64,000 nt of DNA from assembly GCA_036426205.1 (NCBI GenBank), contig CM071574.1:17950440-18014439 (forward strand), in the 5' to 3' direction. This DNA comes from Ascaphus truei (taxonomy: Eukaryota; Chordata; Amphibia; Anura; Ascaphidae). A program made the position numbers and the translations under genes. Positions 11,625-21,612 of this stretch are shown one piece after another. Every line of letters starts with the position of its first letter. The stretch's first letter is position 1. The notes beneath the pieces are model-generated. The model was not told the origin of the DNA. It saw nothing but the letters and a program-made list of their open reading frames with translations, and did not search any database.

Positions 11625-12598
11625 TTAGATTGCATTTATATTATGAGCAGTTATGCAAGAGGTGTTGCGGAGGTAGCTACTGTTGTCAATCAATTGGTTG
11701 TTCTGTGTGTTCAGCTCGTTCGGGTTGTTGCTTGCTCCATAATAGTTTGGATATTGTGTCATGCACTGAGGCGGATACAGATAGTTACTTTGTGGCATTT
11801 CATCTGCTGGAGCCATGTCTTTATTATGAATGTTCTCGTAATAGTTAGGTCCGTCATGGTTCTGGTATTGGTTGAAGCACCCTGGTTGAAAAGAATAAAA
11901 ATTCTGCAGAACATTTAAGGCACTGCTATGGGCACCTATATCATGGTTGTTTTTGCCGAAAATTCGCTCTCTTCTTTTTAAATTTCCATGTTCAAACATT
12001 GGCATCCATGATTCATGCACTGACCAACAGCCACCGCCCTTTCCAGGAGACGATGGGTTTCGAATAAAGTAATCATAGCTTGATAAAGTTCCTCGTATTG
12101 AATTTCGCCATACATCATACATTGTAGTATTTTGATAAAAAGGGTATTTGTCAGTTATATATTGATATATTTCTGATACAGTTGCTCTTTTCTCTGTTCG
12201 GTATTGAATTGTGCTACTGTAGTGCCGACGGTTATTCTAACACAAACCAGTGGCAATAGCCAATAAGACCCAGGTACATGCTGGGTAAATGCTGGGTCTA
12301 GTTTAAGGCAAGTTTAAGGCATTTCTGCATTGACTAATGGCCCATCAGATTAACAGCAGGGGTCCCTGGCAGTCTCATTCAAACTGAATGGGACTGCCAG
12401 GGACCCCTGCTGTGTTAACCCGATGGGTCATTAGTCAATGCAGAAATGCCTTAAACTTGCCTTTAACTAGCCAGGTTACACCCCGCATGTACCCAGCATG
12501 TAACCGGGCTAGTTTAAGGCAAGCTTTAGAATACTCGTTGTCTCGTCTGTATATACTGTATTAGATATGCGTAACTGAACAGAGGTCTCTTGACATTT
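11625..12598 (-). CDS. Divergent forkhead (Fox) domain protein, two-exon partial model
   Basis: On the minus strand, exon 1 (12598-12557) gives NVKRPLFSYAYLI, forkhead helix 1. Exon 2 (12216-11625) gives the rest: EKRATVSEIYQYI (helix 2), the recognition helix in WRNSIRGTLSSYDYF, then PGKGGGCWSV and MFEHGNLKRR (wing). Joining 12557 to 12216 aligns with Fox domains such as FoxD/FoxA without a gap in this part; a two-residue insertion precedes the WRNSIR helix. The usual WxNSIRHNLS is WRNSIRGTLS here, so the near-invariant histidine that contacts the DNA base is glycine. The tail of about 105 residues is rich in Asn, Gln, Tyr, Ser and Pro and ends at a normal stop. No start codon is present; a possible acceptor AG at 12600-12599 implies an upstream exon that I could not find. 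Fox proteins are DNA-binding transcription factors. The subfamily cannot be assigned. Without splicing, the MITE would make it a pseudogene. Confidence 0.7.
12217..12549. mobile_element. Palindromic MITE inside the forkhead coding region (TA target)
   Basis: The element is flanked by TA at 12215-12216 and 12550-12551. Its ends match those of the copy at 53656-54734: TGCCGACG(A)GTATTCTA on the left and TAGAATACTCGT on the right. The interior is a long imperfect inverted repeat centred near 12384, with CAGGGACCCCTGCTGT and its complement forming the arms. CAG...CTG ends with a TA duplication suggest a Tc1/mariner-superfamily MITE. No coding capacity. Confidence 0.9.
12217..12556 (-). other. Candidate introner-type intron in the forkhead gene
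   Basis: On the minus strand the interval starts GTATATA (12556-12550) and ends CTACAG (12222-12217). It consists of 7 bp plus the 333-bp MITE. The acceptor AG is the MITE's own terminus. A possible branch site, AATAACC, lies about 17 nt upstream. Removal yields ATA-CA|T-AGC-ACA, which keeps the Fox frame and reproduces the sequence expected before insertion at a single TA. The polypyrimidine tract is weak. Confidence 0.55.
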
Positions 12599-12599
12599 C

Positions 12600-13430
12600 T
12601 ACCGGCATGTGTTCACATGGAATGAATGAAAGTAATGCAAACTATTCCTTAAAACCAGCTTTCAGAAAAAAGTATCAAAATGTTCACAATTTGTGTAGAA
12701 CACTGTTCAAGGTCATTATACAAAGGAAGAAGTGTCCATGTAATCTTCTCCCACATACAGTCATGGTATTGTATCATTTTGGCTTGCATATTCAACATAA
12801 TGCAGTAGCCAAACTATGAGACACCCATTTATTGTGTCTAAAGAACATTTGTAAATGTTCACAATACTTAATTAGTATGTTTCTCCATGTGTAATAAATA
12901 ACTTGATATTTTTCATGTCAGCATGATAATGATTCTTCCACCGACATGAGAATTGCAGTGTTGTTTAGTTCACATATGTATGCACTTGAAATATGTTCAC
13001 ATACACACTTCATAATTTCACATTGATCAGTATGTGGCTTTAGCATTTGTGAAGTATAGTACATTTGTATGAAATGTGTCAAATATGTGACTCATGTCAC
13101 ACTTCACTGTGTATACTGTTATTATAACGCTATCCCTCATACGTTTACTATATATAATTCCAAGCAGCACTGTTATTTGTACATACACTATATAAATGAG
13201 CAGGACATGTCAAATCATGAGATGAATTGATGATTGTTATCATGGGACGTATCATACCATGCATGCACTCCTTTATCAATCATTTTTGACTACTTTGTAC
13301 TAACCACAAACCCAGGTAAGCATACTTATTTTGTATACGCTTAGTGTATAATTTAAGGGTCCAACATGGAGATGTATATACTATGGTCCAAATCAATAGT
13401 TAGTTTTACTTTTTGCAAGATGTAATGTGA
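12600..13430. other. Non-coding interval upstream of the forkhead exon
   Basis: No second Fox exon or other gene is recognised on either strand. The sequence is AT-rich. Confidence 0.35.
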
Positions 13431-13434
13431 TGTC

Positions 13435-14995
13435 CTAATTTTTTTTTTTGGTTAACCTTTTCTTTGAAGATTGGGTGGTAGGTCTTGACCTGCTCTCAGT
13501 TTGACTGTTAGGTGTCGAAGATACTGTTATTGAAGTGCTAGGTGACGTACAAATAGGTTGCACACATTCTGTCATTGCTGGTGCCACAATAACAGTACTG
13601 TGAGCTTGGCTGGTACTTGCCTGTGCCAGTGCTTGTGCCAGTGCTTGTGCCATGGGCTGTGCCTGTGCCATTGGCTGTGCCTGTGCCTGTGACATTGAGT
13701 GAGCAATAATAGTTAGACTATTAGAAATAGCCTTTAGATTCCCAGTTGTTCCTTGAAAAGGACTCACGTGTTTTTCTGTTCTTGACAAATGGTGTGATTG
13801 GTTTTCTGCTGTTTGCCTGCCACAGCCTGTTGATGCTTGAAAAACATTTCCTCGGATGTTTGTAATGAAGGCAATGCAGCTGCACATGTATTGTCCCCTT
13901 GGCCTGGTTGTAGAGGGTCATTGTCCTCTTCCTCTTCTATTACAGGATCTTCAATATCCTGTTCTTAACAATTGTCGCACTCAAGTAACTCCTCTTGTTC
14001 TGGTGTAGAATTATCAGGGCCAGGGGCATCAAGTTCTCTGAGTACAAATGATAATCAGTCTTTGCAGTATGATAACAATCTCTAACAATAACTCTCTAAG
14101 GCAAAAGCAAGCAACAGTCCTCATTGGGAAGCGCTGCTTCAATCTATGCTGCTATGGGAAAAACCTGTGATGGAATCACTCCCTGTTGTTGTCATACTGT
14201 AAAGACTGATGATCATTTGTACTATGTACACTCATGTGTTCTCCATTATCAAGCTCTTATGGTTTGTCAGGTGTCTAGTGCATTAGATTAACATACACAT
14301 TATGTGACATAGTCTATTTAATTGAATATTGCTTGCACCTGCCTGTTTACAGTAGTGTTGGACTTTTGTTCATTTGCTTTTACATTGGAAGGTTTTGGCT
14401 GTGAGGGAGTCGGGAAGTACCATAGTCCCACTTTGTAGTGGCTATGGGAATGGGCCTGTAGAATGGGTACAGTAAGTGACCCCGAAACTGCCCCCTGCTT
14501 TTCACCGCACTTAATTCCTTCCCTGCTAGGGTTTTCTTTTGCATATCCCTCACTTTTTAGTGTTATCACTTCCCCCCCCCCATTCCCTCACCATCCCTCC
14601 CTTTTCTTGTTATCATTATCATGTGATTTGCGCTTTATGCACAGTGTCATTCTATGTTATTTACTTTTGCTCATTAATACATATCAATATTTCAACTAGC
14701 ACTTACTTTCTCGTATTTTTTTGGAGTGTGGTGAACACTTTATGTGTTCCATGATTCTGTACATCTTCTCTTCATGAGAGTACAGATGCAGAGGACCGCC
14801 TCATGTTCCACATGCGTGTCGACCAGCCGTAGCCATTTTTTTTAAAGTCGTAGTTTGATATCTCCAAATCGTTTTTCACACGTCTCGGGTTTTCGTCTTT
14901 GTTGTCCACATGCACACACAGATGTGCATATATGAGACCACAGCTTGCTTTTTTGACTACTTTTAGATTTTGCTGGGTATATATGTAAAAATGTA
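13435..14995 (-). pseudogene. Harbinger Myb/SANT-like partner protein, decayed
   Basis: Read on the minus strand, about 14930-14800 encodes a degraded Myb/SANT C-terminus ending in an RHACGT-stop-GGP version of the RHARGTGGGP motif typical of Harbinger second proteins. Further on, about 14030-13920 encodes an acidic linker (EEEEDNDPLQPGQGD), and 13887-13435 a tail with Gln/Ala repeats (SQAQAQPMAQAQP) and a basic end (SSKKRLTKKKN). Harbinger elements encode such a protein to bring the transposase to the nucleus and the element ends. Several stops and frameshifts and a MITE at 14041-14222 break it. It converges with the transposase gene at 8.6-10.1 kb, as expected for the two genes of one element. 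Confidence 0.6.
14041..14222. mobile_element. Short MITE with ~34-bp inverted repeats
   Basis: AGTACAAATGATAATCAGTC at the left end is matched by the reverse complement of the right end (AGTACAAATGATCATCAGTC), and the repeat extends to about 34 bp. The 182-bp interior is non-coding. It interrupts the decayed Harbinger Myb-like gene. Confidence 0.75.
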
Positions 14996-14999
14996 CTAA

Positions 15000-15915
15000 T
15001 ACATGACTATGCAGTAGGTAACTGTACATTTAACTCTTGTGATTTCCTAATTTCTGCTATTATATTGAATTTTGGAGCATAGGAAATGGATGTTGTAACA
15101 GATAGTATGGATAGTATGAGTATTTGTGTCACCACCAAAATGTACATGTAGTTCGAGACACCCATTAGTCTATGTAATGTGCGATTCGTGACTAATAAAA
15201 TGTGTACATATATCAGCAGCACACTTCAGTTATAGCGTACATGTTTAACATATCAATGGTACATTAATAAGTGTTAACAATAAATATTATTTTACTGTTT
15301 AGATACATTTAATTATTCATGAGTACACTTAAATCATAAAAGTTATGTTCTTACATGCCAATGTTAAACAAAGCCATGACCCCTTCCACAAGGTTATCAT
15401 TTTCTCTATGAGAAAAGCAGGCGTTTCTTAGGCCTTCGACGTGCTGCTTGCATGCTGGAGACTGCTCATCACTTGCCTGAGCCTTGTTCTGCTTCAGTGG
15501 TCATGTGATCTAAACGGACTCTCTGTCAATACTCTCTGCCAATACTCCCGCTACCCTCCCCCTGCGCTCCCCCACCTGCAGTAGCAGCACGGGAGGTACC
15601 TGCATGGGACGTACCTGCAGTGGCAGCACGGGACTTCCCTGCACTGGCAGCATGGCCCATATCTGCACTTGCCACTCCTCTTCCACACTCCTCCAGCCAC
15701 CACCACTTCACCACTCCCAGGCTTCACCACTCCTCCAGCCACTGCAACTCCAAAACTCTCATGCTCCACCACTCCTCCTGCCACCACCAATCAACCACTC
15801 ACTCATCTACTCCCACATCCACTCCTCCTCTCCATTTCACACACTGACTCAGTCACTCAGTCACTCACTGACTCACTCACAAAAAACAAATAGAAAATAA
15901 ATGACACACTAGCAA
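15000..15915. other. Gene-free interval, pyrimidine-rich in its second half
   Basis: No gene is recognised. From about 15540 to 15860 the plus strand is a CCACCACTCCTCC-type low-complexity stretch that yields spurious ORFs on both strands. Confidence 0.45.
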
Positions 15916-16710
15916 AGTACTTTCACACTAACAAGACTAGAAAATATAAAAACAAATAGAATAACAAAAGACAAATCTCTCCCTAATCACCAAATCCCTC
16001 CTCCTACTGTTATGGATTACAGGTAACTTACGACATATATAGCATAATTATTACAGGTTACAGGTACATATGTAGTACATACAGGTACATATATAGTATC
16101 ATTATATCTTAGTACAGCTTAGAGCATATTGTCAGAATGTTAGCTTTTTCTTGACTTAGAAATAAGGGTTGTTTTGCTAAGAAGTGGACAGGATATTGGT
16201 ACACAGGTACATACGCATAAAAGCAGAAGTGGATCAAGTCAACACGCTGTGGTCAAACTGTAAATGCTGGTAAACACACGTCAGTAGCCACAGAGTATGG
16301 TCACATATCACACATCAGGCACGTACGCAGTAAACAATAAGACACCATATAAGTCAGCGTGCCAGGATATTAAATTAGAACCGAAGTGGGAAACCACACT
16401 GAGACGAGACCTAGATGAGACTGGCGTGACCTATCATAATATATTTGGGTTCGTGAGTATGACAGGCATACTAACTAAATAATCTCTGCATAGTGTGGAT
16501 TGTTAGCTCACTGTTAGCTATTAGCTTACAAAGTTAGCTTGTTATCTTTGCAATTTTGCTTGTGATATTTCTGGTTATTTTTGTTGTAATACAATAAACA
16601 ACAAACCTTATCTTATACAGTACTTTCACACTAACAAGACTAGAAAATATGAAAACAAATAGAATAACAAAAGACAAATCACTCACTAATCACCAAATCC
16701 CTCCTCCTAC
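15916..16710. mobile_element. 611-bp insert between 92-bp direct repeats
   Basis: Segments 15916-16007 and 16619-16710 are the same 92 bp with about three mismatches (both start AGTACTTTCACACTAACAAG and end CTCCTCCTAC). Between them lies an insert starting TGTTATGG and ending TTATAC(A), with AATAAA near its right end (about 16593). The TG...CA ends and polyadenylation signal suggest a solo LTR. However, the flanking duplication is far longer than the usual 4-6 bp. Confidence 0.55.
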
Positions 16711-17619
16711 CACCAAGTCCAATCTATCTCACCCTCACTCCCAACAGCACCGACACACGCTGAAGAAAATGGCCGCTTTTTATAGGGTGTAGACTGAAAA
16801 GATCGTGTGATTACAAAATTTGCCATGTGCTTGGCTCATTTAATCTAGTATTTAGAAATGAAAAATGATGATATTTTTGGTAGAACGTCATGAGGAAGTT
16901 AACCAGTCTTGATGATTGTGGAAATCAATGCACATATTGTGGGTATTTGTAACAACAGTAAAAATGAAAAGAGGGCGGGGGGGTATTTCTCAAAGGACGT
17001 TGTTTTGGTCTCCCAGGTTGTTAGCGGCAGCACTTAACCCCTACAGTACCATTGCAATGAGCTCCAAAAAAAATTCAAGTAGCAAGTAATTAACAACTTT
17101 ATTATAGTGAAGGGGTTAACTCCTTCAATGGACTCTCCAGTGCTTATTTTGCCTCAAATTGATTTATATATGAGTTGCAAAGGGGCCAGTGTGAGCCAGT
17201 AGGACATTCGGGATTGGTGCAGGTAGGGGTTCGTGTCTGAGGATGCACATGTTCCCTCTTCCCTCCCTAAACACCGGTCAGATATTATTCCATTCACACA
17301 TTTATGGGCTCAACTCCAACATTTCAATTATTCAAACCTACATGATTTCCGTGGATGCAAGGATTTAGTAACATCACCTATAAATACGCATTTTCCACCT
17401 CTGAAAGCTTTTGAAGCACTGGATCCTGAACATTGCCCCAGACACTATTGTTTACTGAATTACATTGCACCCTTTCAATATATTGTACCAGCCTTCGGCT
17501 GGAGTCCACATTACCCACTGACTTTGTATTAAGAAATACATGTATAAAGAAAAAAAACTAAAAAGATGAGGGCACGACCTCTCATAGTGTAATATGTATT
17601 AAAATCTTTGACACAGAAA
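16711..17619. other. Non-coding interval
   Basis: No gene is recognised. A 99-residue ORF at 17233-17532 matches no family I know and has no supporting context. Confidence 0.3.
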
Positions 17620-17893
17620 GGGTAATTGATTTTTTATTATTATTACCAATACACTCTGCGGATTCCGCAACTCGTGGATAAATTTGTAGAATCCATCAAT
17701 GGATTGCTGAATCCGCGGATTGGATTCTACAAATCTGTCCATGTGTTATATCCAATGGCGATTTTTTATGAATCTGCACGGATTAAAACCGACCAAATCT
17801 GTTTGCGGATTTTACACAGCGAAGCAGATTTTGGGGGGAAAGTGCGAGAGACTCTGGAAAACGGATTTGGGAAAATTCGCCCATCTCTACTCC
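17620..17893. mobile_element. hAT-like MITE (family B), partial copy
   Basis: It shares the recurring phrases GGATTGGATTCTACAAATC and TTTTTATTATTATTACCAAT with the full copies at 21236-21612 and 55000-55346, and ends in GCCCATCTCTA. The left end is missing. The internal repeats of TCCGCGGATTGGATT-type words are characteristic. Confidence 0.75.
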
Positions 17894-18084
17894 AGACCCT
17901 CCCCGACTCTCTCCGTAGTGCATCTGGAGGTGCTGCATAAAGACATCGAAGTTCGGTTACTTACAAATATCCCCAGACTGTCAGGTAAAAAGCCCTTAAA
18001 AGTCATCTGACATGCAGAGAATAATTTAGCTGAGAGTTCTGTGACGGGAATCTCCTGGTGTAAGAATAACCAGAGATATAATAT

Positions 18085-18120
18085 ACTACGCGTTTCGTGA
18101 CATTGCCACTTCATCAGGGA
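18085..18120 (-). ncRNA. Hammerhead ribozyme-like core
   Basis: The minus strand reads CUGAUGA, a small hairpin (A-GUGG/UCAC), GAAA and CGCGUA. These are the conserved core segments of a type I hammerhead with a very short helix III. Helix I is not convincing here, so the copy may be inactive. It lies in a fragment (about 17936-18190) that probably derives from a Penelope-like element. Confidence 0.5.
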
Positions 18121-18370
18121 CACAGAAATAAGTGTCCTGCATTATGTTTATTTACGGTTTTCCGAGTTTGCTTACTGCTTCACCTGAAAGGTGGCGCAAA
18201 AAGTGTTTTGGCGCAAAAAGTGTTTTAGCGCAGAATTATAATGTCAAAATGCACCACATTCTGCAACAGTATGAATTCCCTTAAGTATTAATACATATGG
18301 AGGAAACCACACAAAGAAAATGCCAATGTTTATTTTTGGGTAATTCTTCACCCTTATCATACTTGATTAT

Positions 18371-18612
18371 TAAATAAGAACAAGAGAGAAAAAAGAGAGA
18401 AAACCAGCGCACTGCAAAAGTGGGTCCCAAGCAAATGAATAGTAAAAATCTTCTTTATTTAATCCCTCTAAAAGTGGAGGCTAACACCCTCCTACGCGTT
18501 TCGTGTAAACACACACTTTATCACTTTTAGATGGATTAAATAAAGAAGAATTTTACTATTCAGTTGCTTGGGACCCACTTTTGCAGTGCGCTGGTTTTCT
18601 CTCTTGTTCCTA
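18371..18612. repeat. Palindrome with a degenerate ribozyme motif in the middle
   Basis: The arms AAAACCAGCGCACTGCAAAA and its reverse complement are joined by complementary AAGAAGATTTTACTATTC-like stretches, so about 100 bp on each side can pair. Near the centre, TACGCGTTTCGTG recalls the hammerhead GAAA-CGCG block at 34.7 kb, but the CUGAUGA part is degraded to GUGAUAA. It may be a head-to-head remnant of Penelope-like ends. Confidence 0.6.
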
Positions 18613-19905
18613 TTTGCTTCCAGAGACCAGCATCTCTCTACCAGGCTGCACGCCTCATAGGACATGGAAAAAGGGATTTGTGAGTATTATTCATTATTGA
18701 ATACTTATTGTGAGTCCAGGAACCATCCCAATGAGGGCTTGATCTAGGTTATTTTAGCCTTTTTTCTTGCCCTTCAGGGATTATTGGTTCTCTTGGGGAC
18801 TTTACTTCTATTTTTCTCACATACCCTTATGTCCCATACTGTTCATTTGTTTATTACAATCATACAAGGGATCAAACGTTGAGCGCATTTATCACTTCAA
18901 TTTGTTATTCTGATTATTAAATAACAAATGTGCTACAAGTATTTGTTGTAAATCTGTATTACTCCTGAGGTCATAGAGATTGAACAATCACAATCTAAAT
19001 CTCTGTTTATCTTTAAAGCAAATGTTTACATAATTATGTTAAAAAGTAATTTAGGAAAGGTATAGTATGTGATAAGAGATTTAGCTGACATTTTCAAGGT
19101 ACCCACGTTAATCACCTGTGACTGTCTGCTGTATGACAGAAAGGTAAAACCAAAGCTTTAGAGAAGTAGCTTGAAATTGGGTGAAAGAGAAAATAAATGT
19201 AAAAGCATTGAGCACTAGACGGTAATTTCTCAGTGGTATTTTGTTTTTATTTTTCAAATGACAGAGCTCTTTAAAAATGTGGTTATCTACTAGGCAAACT
19301 TAATACTACAGTTGCTAACTCCTCAAAAATATTGTACTGTATAATTGAGGTGTCATACCATGTGGAAAACTGGATTAGACGAGAATGAAAGCTAACTGTT
19401 TGCACTGTCTTATGCATCCATGCAATAGTGTATTGAAGCCAAGCATCACAGCAGCACTGGTGAATCTGCAACTTTCAGTATCAAACTAAGCCCCAGATCC
19501 AGAAAAGGATGCTAAGTTTCAGCATTAAATGGGAGCTGAGGCATGCTATAGTTTAGCCTCCTTTTGTGGATCTGGGCCTAATACATTACAAGACCTCTAC
19601 TATTGTAATTGGAGAAAAAAAATGAATTGCATTTGTGTAAACAGATTGCTTTCTTATAATGTGAAACATTTTTTTTTTTTTTTAAGAAAAACACCATAAT
19701 GTATATTTTGCTGCAATATCTGGACCCTTTCGTTGCTTAGGGGCTGCAGCACCAGACTAACATGGTCCCTCTGGAAAACCATGATTACAACGGTCAAGTA
19801 ATTGCAGTGTTCCTTAACCTTTAAACAGAAGAGGGGAGCCCTCCTCTTCCATTACCATGCAGTACAGACACTGTCCTGCGCTTCACAGGAGAGTAGGATG
19901 CCATC
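18613..19905. other. Non-coding interval
   Basis: AT-rich sequence. Nothing is recognised apart from a poly-T tract near 19670. Confidence 0.4.
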
Positions 19906-19906
19906 T

Positions 19907-20125
19907 TCCTTAAAAGGGAGAGGGAGTGGCTCAGTGAGTAAAGACACTGACTGGCACTGAGTGCTTTAAGCAGGGGAGCCTGGTTCAATTCCCAGTGTTG
20001 GCTCCTTGTGACCTTGGGCAAGTCACTTTATTGCCTTGTGCCTCAGCCACCAAAAACATAGGTTGTAAGCTCCATGGGGCAGGGACTTAAAACTAGTGGC
20101 GCTATACAAGAACATATTTTTTTTT
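19907..20125 (+). mobile_element. tRNA-derived SINE with a MIR-like core
   Basis: A TGGCTCAGTGAG A-box (19927-19938) and a GGTTCAATTCC B-box (19982-19992) mark a tRNA-derived head. They are followed by TGTGACCTTGGGCAAGTCAC, the signature of the MIR/CORE-SINE central domain. TTGTAAGCTCC, GGGGCAGGGAC and GGCGCTATACAAGAA form an L2-type tail before a poly-T stretch. It is an old SINE copy. Confidence 0.85.
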
Positions 20126-21230
20126 TAAGATAAGCACTCAAATGGCATTATGTAGCCACTACATCATGTGGCCCCCGCAGTGCCAGACCACATGACATAG
20201 TGATTAGGCTATGTCTTGGGACTCCCAATGGATTACATTGATGAAAGAAAGTGAATAACACATTGATTTTATTAAATTAATGTTTTCATGGGTATGTTAA
20301 CCATACTTAACAATAACTAGAAAATAGAGTGCTTGTCCAACATGCGGAACAATCCTATTAGTCATGCAAATGCTTAATCATAGTCAGTTTGAATGGAAAC
20401 TATTGACCATGGTTACTGTTGATCTTTAACAATGGTCAGTCATGCAAATTTATTGGGAGAAAATGTTTTTTCCTATCATGGCATGATAATACTGTATATC
20501 CTTGTCATACTGTATATCTTCAATATATGCGGTTTTGAAAAAAATAGTGGTCTTGAATCTATTTTTAGGAAAAATATTATTTTTGGTTTAGTAAACAAAG
20601 CTAAAAGATTTATTTCCCCAGTGTCTAAAATATTTTCAACTATGAGGTAAACATAATTAATACCTAAAGTTAAGATATGTATTGGTTAGGCAGAGTTTGT
20701 TCACACAAGTTAAATATAATTAATTTCATGATAGCCATCACCACGGAAGTGTTAATATCTGCATGATAAATAAAAGTTAATTAAACAATTCGAAATCTAA
20801 TTATGATGAAACCGCCAAATATTATCCCATACCTACAAATTCATAACTGGTTTAAGAACAGAAGTGCAAGATACAGGGTCTGAAGATTCATTGAACCTAT
20901 CTGTATTCTTAAACGGAATAATTTTAGCATCAACAGAATATTTTCCAAAATAATCATTCTACAAAAACTCAAAAACTCAAAGACTAATAATAATATAACT
21001 AGATAGGAACATGAATGTAAGCAAAGGGGTCACAATAATTTGGACACCTGACTACTCTTTTATAAGACTGAAACATTGTAGCACTGGTTTTGAGCCTGGT
21101 GGAGTCTAACTTGTTGTGTTGTGTGTGTTTTTCTAATTCACGGATAAACAGAATAATAGAAAACAGGAAAATTGACATTGACAGTCATTGTCATCTGCCC
21201 ATCTCCGAAATTGTAGATTACAAAATATCT
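20126..21230. other. Non-coding interval
   Basis: AT-rich, no gene or repeat recognised. Confidence 0.4.
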
Positions 21231-21235
21231 AAGAC

Positions 21236-21612
21236 TAGAGATAGGCGAATCTGCCCAAATCCGTTTCCCGGATTATCGCTGATGTAAAATCCGCAAACGG
21301 ATTTGGGCGGTTTCGATAAAAAGCCGCCATTCGACAGAACCGGTGGACGGATTTGTAGAATCCAATCCACGGCTTCAGCAACCCGTCGGTGGATTCTTAA
21401 CAATCCACCAACGGATTGCTGAATCCGTGGATTGGATTCTACAAATCCGCCCTCGGTTGTGGAATCTGCTGAACGTATTGGTAATAATAATAATAAAAAT
21501 TCGCAAAATGTGAATCGCCCTTTATAAGACTGATCTGCTGAAATCCGTGGACCAAAGAAACGGCTGATCAGCTGCGGATCCAAATCCACACACAAAAAAA
21601 TGCCCATCTCTA
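21236..21612. mobile_element. hAT-like MITE (family B), full-length copy
   Basis: The ends TAGAGATAGGC and GCCCATCTCTA are inverted repeats. The interior contains several inverted and direct copies of AATCCGTGGATTGGATTCTA and a TAATAATAATAAAAAT stretch. The copy at 55.0 kb has a clear 8-bp target duplication, which places the family in the hAT superfamily. A long minus-strand ORF here is only a reading of the repeat. Confidence 0.85.

Noticed and set aside
12191..12210. One-base deletion in an A run as the cause of the forkhead frameshift
   Set aside because: It would also reconnect the frame after MITE excision, but leaves two extra residues between helix 1 and helix 2; the spliced model needs no indel and aligns without a gap. 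Kept only as the alternative.
17233..17532. 99-residue ORF
   Set aside because: No recognised family, no start context and no neighbouring gene; length is within chance expectation.
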